From the NCBI GenBank assembly GCA_018679695.1, contig JAHHKH010000300.1, positions 1 to 46,418 of the forward strand: 46,418 nt of DNA, written 5' to 3'. Numbering within the stretch: the first letter of the stretch is position 1; each line of letters opens with the position of its first letter. This document shows positions 1 through 8,006 of the stretch, one piece after another. The notes under the pieces are model-generated. The model saw nothing but the letters and a program-made list of their open reading frames with translations, made no database searches and was not told the origin of the DNA. Made by a program: the position numbers and the translations under genes. Source of the stretch: Maribacter sp. GTDB taxonomy: Bacteria; Bacteroidota; Bacteroidia; Flavobacteriales; Flavobacteriaceae.

Positions 1-1036
1 AGCTGCTGCCCGCCCCGGCGGTACAACCATAGCAATGTTGTGAAATAATGATGTTTCTATCGTTCAAGAGGTCTTCATTGTAATCTTTAATATGTTTCAC
101 CTTACTAGCTACTTTCAAATCTAACATTTGGTTGAAATCACAATCATAAAGCCATCCGTCCCAACTAATGGAAATGGTATTTGTGCACATTACATTCTCA
201 ACAGCTGTAGGGTTATAGGCCTCAACCAAGGCATACATATAGTCTTCATAGTTTTCAGAAGCGATCAAATAATCCAAAAATCGCGCAATGGGCAAATTGG
301 TAATTGCAAATAGATTATGAAACTGAATATCAAAATCTTCCTTAAGGGCCTTTTTAAAATCTTTTTCCATGGCCACTTGATCTCCAGGCAAATATGCCCC
401 AGAAGGATTGTATACCAGGTCCAAACGTAAGCTGTTATTTGGCAAACCATATCCAATCGCATTCAGTTCCTGAAGTGCCTTTATAGATTTGTCAAAAACA
501 CCATCGCCCCTCTGTCTGTCTGTTTTTCCCTTTGTATAGTGCGGCATGGAAGAAATGACATGTACATTATGTTTTTTAAAGAATTCAGGCAAATCGTGAT
601 ATTTTTTGTTAGCCCTGATAATGGTCAAATTAGAACGTACAATGAAATCCTTTATCCCTGCCTTTGACGCTTTTTCTACAAACCAGCGAAAATTGGGGTT
701 CATTTCAGGGGCACCACCAGTAAGGTCCAGCGTATGGGCCCCGGTATTTCGTATTACCTCTAGACATAATTGCATGGTTTCCCGGGTCATTATCTCTTTA
801 CGGTCTGGCCCCGCATCAACATGGCAGTGTTCACATACCTGATTACACATATAGCCTACATTGATCTGTAATATTTCCAATTTCTTTGGTTTCAATGGAA
901 AATGACCTGTATTGGCAATTTTGTCCCTAAAATAGGGGAGTTCACCTTCCGCGAAAATACCACCATTCAGGATTTTCAATTGCTCATTTGTTTCGGCAAG
1001 CTCGTCATGTCTTGCATGGAGTGATTTTGTTACCAT
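1..1036 (-). CDS. arsS: Arsenosugar biosynthesis radical SAM protein ArsS (3' end cut by window edge)
   Basis: The minus-strand frame opens with ATG at 1036 and stays open to the window edge, giving about 345 residues without a stop. A radical SAM cluster motif CNQVCEHC (C64, C68, C71) follows a short N-terminal lead. The last visible residues read QHCYGCTAGAGSS, the Cys-rich C-terminal tail typical of ArsS. In this family the enzyme is proposed to attach the adenosyl-derived moiety to dimethylated arsenic on the way to arsenosugars, and some members are selenoproteins at the extreme C-terminus; that part lies outside the window, so Cys or Sec cannot be told. It is the third gene of a minus-strand cluster with a peroxidase-like protein and a glycosyltransferase, which supports the call. 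Function is by family; truncation is only the window edge. Confidence 0.88.
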   Translation of the reverse strand, partial: MVTKSLHARHDELAETNEQLKILNGGIFAEGELPYFRDKIANTGHFPLKPKKLEILQINVGYMCNQVCEHCHVDAGPDRKEIMTRETMQLCLEVIRNTGAHTLDLTGGAPEMNPNFRWFVEKASKAGIKDFIVRSNLTIIRANKKYHDLPEFFKKHNVHVISSMPHYTKGKTDRQRGDGVFDKSIKALQELNAIGYGLPNNSLRLDLVYNPSGAYLPGDQVAMEKDFKKALKEDFDIQFHNLFAITNLPIARFLDYLIASENYEDYMYALVEAYNPTAVENVMCTNTISISWDGWLYDCDFNQMLDLKVASKVKHIKDYNEDLLNDRNIIISQHCYGCTAGAGSS

Positions 1037-1107
1037 TGCACCTTATTATTCATAAATGCTTTGTAGTTGTTGGTTTGGAAAACTAACAAACAACACCAAA
1101 AACATGT

Positions 1108-1443
1108 TTACATACTCAATTTATTGTACTTGTTCATCATTTGAACACCATGAACAAGGGTTGCTCCACTTTCTATGGCAGCCCCTGCATGAACGGCTTC
1201 CATCATTTCCTCTTTTGTGATTCCCTTTTGCAATCCGTCTTTGGTATAGGCATCAATACAATAGGGGCATTTTACCACATGGGCAACTGCCAGTGCAATC
1301 AATGATTTTTCCCTTGCAGATAAGGCTCCCTCCTCAAAAACCTTACCGTAATAATCAAAAAATTTTGTGCCCAATTCCTCGCTCCATTCGGTGATTTTAC
1401 CAAATTTTCGAAGATCGGTTGGATCGTAATATGAATTTGCCAT
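1108..1443 (-). CDS. Arsenosugar biosynthesis-associated peroxidase-like protein (AhpD/CMD fold)
   Basis: This 111-residue protein has the carboxymuconolactone decarboxylase/AhpD core: a helical segment leading into VKCPYCIDAYTK, where the CxxC pair and nearby His resemble the redox centre of AhpD-type alkylhydroperoxidases. The length fits single-domain members. It lies between the glycosyltransferase (120 nt upstream) and arsS (71 nt downstream) on the same strand, the arrangement known for the arsenosugar-associated subfamily. The exact reaction is not established; a thiol-redox or peroxide-linked step beside ArsS is inferred from the CxxC and from context. No clear promoter box was seen in the 120-nt gap, so it is probably read from the promoter in front of the glycosyltransferase. 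Confidence 0.82.
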   Translation of the reverse strand: MANSYYDPTDLRKFGKITEWSEELGTKFFDYYGKVFEEGALSAREKSLIALAVAHVVKCPYCIDAYTKDGLQKGITKEEMMEAVHAGAAIESGATLVHGVQMMNKYNKLSM

Positions 1444-1563
1444 TGTATAATTTTAGATGAATTATGATTAAATGAGCGAAAATACCATTCACCTTGTAGC
1501 GAACAGAAAAATCACTGGCTGCTTAATTAAAATGATTGTTAATTTGAATCCGTCTAGGAATAT

Positions 1564-2268
1564 CTAAATAGGATAAAAGCTTAGAAGAAAGGGTGAGCCT
1601 CTATTATGATGCTTGTCAAGTTGAAACAAACCCAATATAGGAGAATCAACTCTAAGGTTAATGGAAGATGGTAATATGATCGATAGAATTACCTTATAAA
1701 TAAGGTTCGATAGGTTCTTGGTGAATTTAAGAATGATTTTCAAATCATTTTCACTGTCTATATCGTGAAACCGGCTTAATTCAACAATTTCAACTTTAGT
1801 GGAATACAATTCTCTCCTAAATTGTTTCCACAACTGGGCAGTTTGCCAGGGTAATCCCTTAAATGATGCAATATTAAAATCGGTTTTATGCAATCCCATT
1901 AGATAAAAGCCACCATCTGTTGAAGGTCCCAAAACAGCCTTTCCTGCTGCCATTATATTGGCACTTTTAAGAATTTGGGGTGCTCTAAGGTGCGGAGAAT
2001 CGTTGCCGATTGTAATAATCTGATCGTAACCCCTGTCATAAATAAACTGAATGGCATTGGCAAAGCGCTCGCCAAAAGTATTGCCTTTTTGTTCTTTCTC
2101 AGTTAAATGAAAATAGGGAAGCCCAGTTTTTTGAACGGTTTTCAAGGTGTGGTCCGAGAGTGCTTGGAACAAAACCTTAGCATTGTTGATCTTTTTGCAC
2201 TTCAACTCTTCCTTTGAAGAAAGGGCAAAAACTAAAATGGCCGTTTTATGTTCGTTCTTATCCTGCAT
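1564..2268 (-). CDS. DUF2064/TIGR04282-type glycosyltransferase of arsenosugar cluster
   Basis: The 234-residue product resembles the GT-A-like DUF2064 glycosyltransferases. It has a GNDSPHL motif near residue 88 (the Asp-containing nucleotide-sugar site), a GPSTDGGFYLMG loop and a DIDSENDL stretch near the end of the catalytic core, all typical of this family. The last 45 residues or so continue past the usual core and end in a low-complexity hydrophobic tail, so the C-terminus may be variable or slightly degenerate. It is the first gene of the cluster that continues into the peroxidase-like gene and arsS; within that pathway the family is proposed to act on the arsenoribosyl intermediate. 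Substrate is inferred from context. An arsM methyltransferase is not visible and could lie beyond the left edge. Confidence 0.8.
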   Translation of the reverse strand: MQDKNEHKTAILVFALSSKEELKCKKINNAKVLFQALSDHTLKTVQKTGLPYFHLTEKEQKGNTFGERFANAIQFIYDRGYDQIITIGNDSPHLRAPQILKSANIMAAGKAVLGPSTDGGFYLMGLHKTDFNIASFKGLPWQTAQLWKQFRRELYSTKVEIVELSRFHDIDSENDLKIILKFTKNLSNLIYKVILSIILPSSINLRVDSPILGLFQLDKHHNRGSPFLLSFYPI

Positions 2269-2285
2269 TATGAAAAGTATCGTCG

Positions 2286-2293
2286 TAAATTTA
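2286..2293 (-). promoter_or_regulatory. Possible -7 box for the arsenosugar cluster
   Basis: TAAATTTA differs by one base from the Bacteroidota TAnnTTTG box and lies 18 nt before the glycosyltransferase start. The motif is self-complementary, and no clean TTTG is seen at -33. The rest of the roughly 295-base gap up to 2563 shows no gene or strong hairpin. Confidence 0.3.
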
Positions 2294-2563
2294 CAACAAT
2301 ACCTATTGAATATATGTCGTTATTGAGCAATATTCTTTACGATAGACAGTTTTTCCCGAAAATAACCTTATTATCCAAAAATGACCAACTAGTCTCTTTT
2401 CTAGTTTTAAAATAATATCATACCATCCAGCTAAAGGGTCCATTTCCTTCGTTTTATCGACAAAATACACAATCCTTTCTATTTGGAATTCAAATCCGGA
2501 AACAACAGACCAAGGAGTTTGTGAATTACAGAAACAAAGAATTTCATTTATGCGAATAAATGA

Positions 2564-3616
2564 TTAAACATCGTCATAATCGACCTTTAGGGTAGGTGTT
2601 AAAGGTTTCGCCTGGCAGGTTAGGATGAAACCTTCTTGAATCTCACCATCGGTAAGTATCTGGTTTTTTACCATTTCGGCTTTTCCTTCAGTTATTCGGG
2701 CAATACAGGTGCTACAAACTCCACCTTGACAGGAATAAGGGGCGTCAATATTTTCTTTTAGAACGGTATCTAGTACAATATCGTTCTTGCCCATGGTCAA
2801 GGAAAACTCTTCATCATCCAATATGACCGTTAACTGGGTTTTACCATCTGAGGCAATCGGTGCGGTTTCTGCAATGGTTTCTGATGTTGTGAACAATTCG
2901 AAATAGATTTTTTCTTTCTCAATACCATTTTCCTGAAGGGTATTGCTTACCAAGTGGATCATGTCCTCGGGGCCACAAAGGTAAAAGGCATCAAAAGCGA
3001 TATCCTTATGTTTGTTTTTTAAGGCGTAATTAACGGTCGAGGTATCAATTCGCCCAAAAAGAGAACCTTCTTCGGGGGTTTTGCTATTGGTGAAGTAGAT
3101 AAAAAACCGATTGGCATATTCTAATTGCAGTTTAACCAATTCTTTATAGAACATGGTTTCTTTGTTTGATCTATTACCATACACCAATACAAATTTATTA
3201 TTGTGATTGCTGGCCAAAACAGCTTTTATTATACTCATAATCGGGGTAATTCCGCTGCCAGCGGCAAAGGCCGCAATATTTTTGGGCTCATCGCTTCTTT
3301 TAAAAAGAAACCGACCTTCAGGTGGCATTACTTCAAGTACATCGCCTTCTTTCAATTTGGTATTGGCAAATTCCGAGAATCCACCCTTATCCACCCTTTT
3401 CACACCAATGGTCATATAATCCCGTTTGGGCGAGGAGCTGATTGAATAGGCCCTTCGCAGCTCCTTTCCCTTAATTTCTTTCCTAAGGGTAATATACTGT
3501 CCGGGAACAAAGGCAAAGACCTGTTTTAACTCTTTAGGAATTTCAAACGTTATTGCGACCGAAGTTGGGGTCAGTTGTTTTATATTTTGTACGGTTAGCG
3601 GGTAAAAATCGGCCAT
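2564..3616 (-). CDS. PaaE-type FAD/NAD(P)H reductase with C-terminal 2Fe-2S ferredoxin domain
   Basis: A 350-residue electron-transfer protein in three parts: an FAD-binding ferredoxin-reductase barrel (RRAYS at 54-58), an NAD(P)-binding domain (GSGITP at 120-125, CGPEDM at 214-219), and a plant-type [2Fe-2S] domain with ligands C296, C301, C304 and C334. This layout and length match PaaE, the reductase of phenylacetyl-CoA epoxidase, and related oxygenase reductases. No paaABCD genes are nearby, so its partner oxygenase is unknown; in flavobacteria such stand-alone copies are often called simply ferredoxin-NADP reductase. It is divergent from the padR module, and a minus-strand TAATTTTG box lies 28 nt before the ATG. 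Reductase activity is secure by motif; the physiological partner is not. Confidence 0.85.
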   Translation of the reverse strand: MADFYPLTVQNIKQLTPTSVAITFEIPKELKQVFAFVPGQYITLRKEIKGKELRRAYSISSSPKRDYMTIGVKRVDKGGFSEFANTKLKEGDVLEVMPPEGRFLFKRSDEPKNIAAFAAGSGITPIMSIIKAVLASNHNNKFVLVYGNRSNKETMFYKELVKLQLEYANRFFIYFTNSKTPEEGSLFGRIDTSTVNYALKNKHKDIAFDAFYLCGPEDMIHLVSNTLQENGIEKEKIYFELFTTSETIAETAPIASDGKTQLTVILDDEEFSLTMGKNDIVLDTVLKENIDAPYSCQGGVCSTCIARITEGKAEMVKNQILTDGEIQEGFILTCQAKPLTPTLKVDYDDV

Positions 3617-3643
3617 ATTTTCTTATTTCATAAAGTTGAAGTG

Positions 3644-3651
3644 CAAAATTA
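3644..3651 (-). promoter_or_regulatory. -7 promoter box of the PaaE-like reductase gene
   Basis: On the minus strand the sequence reads TAATTTTG, an exact match to the Bacteroidota TAnnTTTG box, ending 28 nt before the ATG at 3616. The -33 region is A/T-rich without a perfect TTTG. Confidence 0.5.
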
Positions 3652-3702
3652 AGCATTGGTGTTTCGATATAAAACGGAAACAGGAAAAAAACATACCTAA
3701 AA

Positions 3703-3718
3703 TACTTATGCATAAGTA
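3703..3718. promoter_or_regulatory. Perfect 16-bp palindrome, probable PadR operator
   Basis: TACTTATGCATAAGTA is its own reverse complement. It ends 9 bp before the TATATTTG box of the padR promoter, so it covers the -33 to -15 side of that promoter, and it also lies in the shared region with the divergent reductase gene. PadR-family dimers bind palindromes in their own promoters, so autoregulation is the simplest reading. Palindrome and position are seen; binding is inferred. Confidence 0.6.
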
Positions 3719-3727
3719 AATTATGTA

Positions 3728-3735
3728 TATATTTG
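3728..3735 (+). promoter_or_regulatory. -7 promoter box of padR operon
   Basis: TATATTTG matches TAnnTTTG exactly. It predicts a transcript start near 3742, which rules out the ATG at 3723 as the padR start and supports the one at 3801. Confidence 0.5.
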
Positions 3736-3800
3736 AACGGCATATCAAAACGAGCATGCTTGTTTGTTTGACAGGCAGTCGAGAACGAAGTAATCAATAC

Positions 3801-4139
3801 ATGGGAAACTCCAAACTATACAAAGGAAGTCTTAACACTATTATCTTGAAGTTGCTTGAAGAGCAGGGCAAGATGTATGGGTATGAGATTACGCAAAAAG
3901 TAAAGGAATTGACCAAAGGGCAATTGAAAATTACCGAGGGGGCATTGTATCCTGCCTTACACAAATTAGAGGCAGAAGGACTTTTGGATGTTGAGGTGGC
4001 CAAGGTAGATAACCGGCTTCGCAAGTATTATAAGTTGACCGAGGAAGGCGAAAAGGAAACTGTAAACCGCTTGGCTGAATTGGAGGACTTTATTCGCAGT
4101 ATGCAACATTTGGTAAACCCGGATTGGAGTATTAATTGA
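3801..4139 (+). CDS. PadR family transcriptional regulator
   Basis: From ATG 3801 the product is 112 residues, the usual size for a stand-alone PadR regulator. It begins MGNSKLYKGSLNTIILKLL and carries the typical winged helix: a YGYEITQKV helix, the TEGALYPALHKLE recognition region, and a wing with RKYYKLTEEGE. Longer frames starting at 3723 or 3756 add residues unlike the family and lie at or close to the predicted transcript start, so they were not chosen. The regulator is followed within 8 nt by two related membrane proteins and then by an ABC exporter, a common PadR arrangement in which the regulator represses its own operon until an inducer is sensed. The palindrome at 3703-3718 is its likely operator. 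Confidence 0.9.
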   Translation: MGNSKLYKGSLNTIILKLLEEQGKMYGYEITQKVKELTKGQLKITEGALYPALHKLEAEGLLDVEVAKVDNRLRKYYKLTEEGEKETVNRLAELEDFIRSMQHLVNPDWSIN

Positions 4140-4147
4140 ATAAGGCC

Positions 4148-4813
4148 ATGAAACTAACACAAGACCAAATACTGCAAATAGAGACCTACCTTAATTTTAA
4201 GGAGTTGACCCATTTAGATTTACAAAATGAGGTATTGGATCATATGGCCACTGATATTGAAAAGCATATTAGGCATGGATCAAATTTTAAACAAGCTTTC
4301 AAAAATGTCATTTCCGATTGGAATCATGAATTATCTGAACATTCGAGTTGGTTTATTGGATGGGTATGGACCGGACCTCGGATTTTGATTGATAAGGGAG
4401 TTAAAAAGACAAAACAAATATATCTAAGAACGCTGCTTGCAACTCTTGCTGTTGCAATGACTATTCATTTAATCCATAATACTTTAATTGATATGGAGCC
4501 AAGTAAGTTTTTGAATCTAATTGTTGGGTCTGCCTATATCGTTATTTTCTTTTTGATTCTCCTTTTCTTTTGGAGAATAAAGGCAACCGATTATCAATCT
4601 ACGTATAGTTTTTTATTTAAAATCAACGCCATAGGTTTTGCCTTTATGTACCTTGCTTTTAATCCAATCTTGCTGGATAGAACCATGATTTTCGGGAAAG
4701 AAGAAACGTATTATTGGGCATTGTTATTCCATTCTTTTCTCTTTTCTTTTGCGTATTCATTTTGGGATTTATATAAATCACACTTTTCTTCTAAAAAACT
4801 AGTATTAAGTTGA
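4148..4813 (+). CDS. Membrane protein with N-terminal HAAS/DUF1700-like domain, paralog 1
   Basis: The 221-residue protein has a soluble N-terminal part of about 90 residues followed by about four hydrophobic segments (roughly residues 95-115, 125-150, 165-185 and 190-210). The N-terminus, with MKLTQDQ, a DLQNEVLDHMATDIE stretch and an acidic helix pair, resembles the small cytoplasmic domains (HAAS/DUF1700 type) that often accompany PadR regulators. Its first residues line up with the next gene (MKLTQDQ versus MNLSQDQ; LDHMATDIE versus MDHLANGIE), showing the two are tandem paralogs and supporting ATG 4148 over the upstream TTG at 4136. Function is unknown; a membrane signalling partner for PadR or an accessory of the ABC exporter is inferred from the order of genes. 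Confidence 0.75.
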   Translation: MKLTQDQILQIETYLNFKELTHLDLQNEVLDHMATDIEKHIRHGSNFKQAFKNVISDWNHELSEHSSWFIGWVWTGPRILIDKGVKKTKQIYLRTLLATLAVAMTIHLIHNTLIDMEPSKFLNLIVGSAYIVIFFLILLFFWRIKATDYQSTYSFLFKINAIGFAFMYLAFNPILLDRTMIFGKEETYYWALLFHSFLFSFAYSFWDLYKSHFSSKKLVLS

Positions 4814-5502
4814 ATCTATCCCAAGACCAAATACAAGAACTTTATAAATTCACCCGCAAGCATTTTGTTGAACACTTCGATTTACAAACCGAGTTGATGG
4901 ATCATTTGGCCAATGGAATTGAGCAGCAAATAGCTCGGCAGCCTAAATTGACCTTTAAAGAAGCGCTTGATTTGGAATTCAAGAAATTCGGGGTCTTTGG
5001 TTTTCACGATGTTGTTAAGGAAAAGACCAAGGCCATGGAAAAGCGCTATTGGAAAATTTTCCTTGGTTTTTACAAAGAATATTTTAAACCTCCAAAGGTG
5101 CTCATATTATTTGCTGCAACGATATTGTTATTTCTTGTATTGGGAGTACTGCCCGTTGAAACCAGCAAATATATTCCTGGACTGGCAATAATGCTTGTTT
5201 TAGTTTTATTTCTTATCAATGTTTTTCGAAACAAAAGAAAACAAAGATCCAAAACCAGAAAATGGTTATTGGAGGATATGATTGCGGCTAATGGCAATAT
5301 TTTTATGTATTTAAATTTTGCACTACAGATTTTGCTTTTCCCTAATCTCATAAAATGGCCTTTGGTAAGTTCCCTTGGTATGTTTATGGTTTCTTTTGTG
5401 GTGGTCCTCATAGGTGTATTATTTCATGTTATGGTCAATATTATCCCTAAAAAAACCGAAGAACTCTTAGCTGAAACCTATCCTGAGTACAAAATGGAAT
5501 GA
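4810..5502 (+). CDS. Membrane protein with N-terminal HAAS/DUF1700-like domain, paralog 2
   Basis: A 230-residue paralog of the previous gene. It starts at TTG 4810, which overlaps the preceding stop (TTGA); this start is supported because its MNLSQDQ aligns with MKLTQDQ of paralog 1, and no ATG exists in the right place. The N-terminal 90 residues are charged and helical with a DLQTELMDHLANGIE stretch. Hydrophobic segments follow at roughly 95-115, 120-140, 165-180 and 185-210. The overlap implies translational coupling, so the two proteins may be made in matched amounts and could form a heteromer. Their biochemical role is not known; their place between padR and the ABC permease suggests a sensing or assembly role in that module. 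Confidence 0.72.
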   Translation: MNLSQDQIQELYKFTRKHFVEHFDLQTELMDHLANGIEQQIARQPKLTFKEALDLEFKKFGVFGFHDVVKEKTKAMEKRYWKIFLGFYKEYFKPPKVLILFAATILLFLVLGVLPVETSKYIPGLAIMLVLVLFLINVFRNKRKQRSKTRKWLLEDMIAANGNIFMYLNFALQILLFPNLIKWPLVSSLGMFMVSFVVVLIGVLFHVMVNIIPKKTEELLAETYPEYKME

Positions 5503-5561
5503 ATTATGTAACAAAATCACTTTTATAAATACTAACTCCACAGAACAAATTACCAACCCCT

Positions 5562-7031
5562 ATGTTCAAACTCTTTTTTAGCCTTCAATGGAAAGCCTTT
5601 TTCAGATCTTCGAACTTTGGAAAAAGCCTCGCGCTGAAATTACTAATGGGCTTTTTTGCCATTTATATGATGGTCTCTTTTGCAGGTCTAGGTGCGGCCC
5701 TCTTTTTTATCCTAAAGAAAATCTACCCCGATATTGATCCTATGCTTACCCTTAGTGGCTATATGTTGTATTGGATCCTGATAGAGCTATTCGTACGCTA
5801 TTTTATGCAAAAACTTCCGGTAATGGACGTGAGGCCAATGTTAATCAATCCCATAAAAAAGAGCAGTATCACACATTATATTCTCGCAAAATCAGGATTC
5901 TCGGGGTACAATTTCATGGCCTTATTCATGGCTGTGCCATTTGCCGTGGTATTATTGTCTCAAGGTTATCCCATATTGAATGTATTGATCTGGTTATTTA
6001 CCATTATTTGTATTGTGCTTACGATCAACTACACAAATTTCATCATCAATAAGAGCGATAAAGTACTTATTGTATTAGGCGGGTTAATTGCAGTACTATA
6101 CGGTTTGGAAAATTTTGGTGTACTCCCGGTAAAGGAGTTCGCAGGAAAAGTGTTTTATAGTTTGTACCAAAATCCCATTTTGGCTTTGATTCCTTTGGGT
6201 CTTGTCCTAGGCACCTATTTTGTCAATTATAATTTCTTAAGAAAAAAGCTATACTTGGATGCATCCCTTAAGAAGAAGACCAAAGAAGCTGTAACCGCAG
6301 ACCTGTCATGGACAAAACGTTTTGGTGACATCGCTCCTTTTCTTCAGTTGGATCTAAAATTGATCTGGAGAAATAAACGTACCAAAATGCAGGTGTTCAT
6401 TTCCCTGGCGATGATCCTTTATGGACTTATTTTTTATGGAATGGATGCTTACGGGGAAACAAGTACCATTTACCTCTTCGTGGGTATTTTTATGACAGGG
6501 ATCTTCCTATCAAACTTTGGGCAGTTTATACCGGCATGGGACAGTGAATACTATGGTATGATGATGTCACAGAATATTCCACTAAGAAAATATTTGGAAT
6601 CTAAGGCTGGACTCATTTATGTGAGCGTGGTCGTTATGTTTTTACTTTCAATACCCTATGTGTACTTTGGCTGGAAGGCCCTGGCGATCAATTTCAGTTC
6701 TGCCCTATATAATTTAGGAGTTAATGTCCCGGTAATTTTGTTTTTTGGTTCCATGAACAAAAAACGAATAGACCTTGGTAAAAGTGCAATTGGGAATACA
6801 CAGGGAATCAGCGCTACCCAATTTTTGGTGATGTTGCCTCTAATGCTTGTACCTTGCCTAATCTATTTTGGGTTAAAGATGCTCATTTCTTTCGAGGTGG
6901 CAATAGCGGCTCTTACTATGATGGGGATTATTGGTTTTGCCTTTAGAAAGCCACTTTTGGATAGGGTTACAGAGGCCTATAGAAAAAAGAAATACGGTAT
7001 GATAGCCGGTTTTAAAGAACAAAACAGTTAA
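5562..7031 (+). CDS. DUF5687 family membrane protein, probable ABC exporter permease
   Basis: The 489-residue product is strongly hydrophobic, with about a dozen predicted membrane segments and basic loops, and fits the DUF5687 family, a Bacteroidota group found beside ABC ATPases. It starts at ATG 5562, 59 nt after the second paralog gene, and is followed after 100 nt by the ATPase gene, so the pair most likely forms one exporter. No substrate can be read from the sequence. A central cytoplasmic stretch around residues 225-265, rich in Lys, may contact the ATPase. The family name is from recognition of overall sequence character and context; transport direction is inferred from the absence of any solute-binding protein. 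Confidence 0.78.
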   Translation: MFKLFFSLQWKAFFRSSNFGKSLALKLLMGFFAIYMMVSFAGLGAALFFILKKIYPDIDPMLTLSGYMLYWILIELFVRYFMQKLPVMDVRPMLINPIKKSSITHYILAKSGFSGYNFMALFMAVPFAVVLLSQGYPILNVLIWLFTIICIVLTINYTNFIINKSDKVLIVLGGLIAVLYGLENFGVLPVKEFAGKVFYSLYQNPILALIPLGLVLGTYFVNYNFLRKKLYLDASLKKKTKEAVTADLSWTKRFGDIAPFLQLDLKLIWRNKRTKMQVFISLAMILYGLIFYGMDAYGETSTIYLFVGIFMTGIFLSNFGQFIPAWDSEYYGMMMSQNIPLRKYLESKAGLIYVSVVVMFLLSIPYVYFGWKALAINFSSALYNLGVNVPVILFFGSMNKKRIDLGKSAIGNTQGISATQFLVMLPLMLVPCLIYFGLKMLISFEVAIAALTMMGIIGFAFRKPLLDRVTEAYRKKKYGMIAGFKEQNS

Positions 7032-7131
7032 AAATTATTGTCACATAGAGTACAGTCGGGATGGTTAGGAACACGAAGCGACTTTGAATATATTCGGACT
7101 ACAGCTCTACTAGTAATTTAGAATTTAAATA

Positions 7132-7851
7132 ATGATAACAACACAAAATTTAACCAAGAAGTACGGGAACCAATTGGTTTTGAATATAGAACATCTGGAG
7201 ATTCCCAAAGGGCAGAGTTTTGGTCTGGTGGGCAACAATGGTGCGGGCAAGACCACTTATTTTAGTTTATTACTGGATCTGATCCAACCTACTACCGGCC
7301 ATATTATCAATAACGGTGTTCAGGTGAATACCAGTGAAGACTGGAAACCCTTCACCTCCTCCTTTATTGATGAATCGTTTTTGATCGGTTACCTGACTCC
7401 AGAGGAGTATTTCTATTTCATTGGTGAATTACGGGGTGAGAACAAAGCGGATGTAGATGCGTTGCTGTCGAATTTCGAAGACCTCTTCCATGGTGAAATA
7501 TTGAACCAAAAAAAGTTTTTACGGGACCTATCCAAAGGCAACCAAAAGAAAGCCGGTATTGTTGCTTCCTTCATTGGGAATCCCGAAGTAATTATATTGG
7601 ATGAACCTTTTGCCAATTTGGATCCGACCACACAAATACGATTAAAGGCCATTATAAAAGATTTGGCTGCCCGGCAAGGGGTAACGGTTTTAGTATCGAG
7701 TCATGACCTTATGCACGTGACCGAGGTTTGCGAACGTATTGTCGTATTGAACAAGGGCGAAGTTGTTAAGGATATTCAAACATCTACCGAGACCTTGAAA
7801 GAACTCGAAAACTTCTTTGCCGGCACACCTTTAAGTGTTGACGAAGAATAA
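7132..7851 (+). CDS. ABC transporter ATP-binding protein
   Basis: A 239-residue ABC ATPase with all core motifs: Walker A GNNGAGKT (34-41), signature LSKGN (133-137, a variant of LSGGQ), Walker B VIILDEP (153-159) and the switch histidine H191 in SSHD. Length is normal for a single-domain exporter ATPase. It follows the DUF5687 permease on the same strand and is the last gene of the padR module. The LSKGN signature is common among exporters of the ABC-2 type. It should energise the DUF5687 permease at the inner membrane. The 100-nt gap before it has no exact TAnnTTTG box, so it is probably read through from the upstream genes. Confidence 0.9.
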   Translation: MITTQNLTKKYGNQLVLNIEHLEIPKGQSFGLVGNNGAGKTTYFSLLLDLIQPTTGHIINNGVQVNTSEDWKPFTSSFIDESFLIGYLTPEEYFYFIGELRGENKADVDALLSNFEDLFHGEILNQKKFLRDLSKGNQKKAGIVASFIGNPEVIILDEPFANLDPTTQIRLKAIIKDLAARQGVTVLVSSHDLMHVTEVCERIVVLNKGEVVKDIQTSTETLKELENFFAGTPLSVDEE

Positions 7852-8006
7852 CCTTCAAAGCAAATAACAAGCCTATTTTTAACCTTCCTAGTGCTTACTC
7901 CTTTATTTTGTAAATAAGGGATCGGTGTAAAAACTGCATTTTGTCGATAAACTGCATAATAATCCCGCTGTTTTTCAGTTTACTAGATGTACGAATACAG
8001 ATAATT

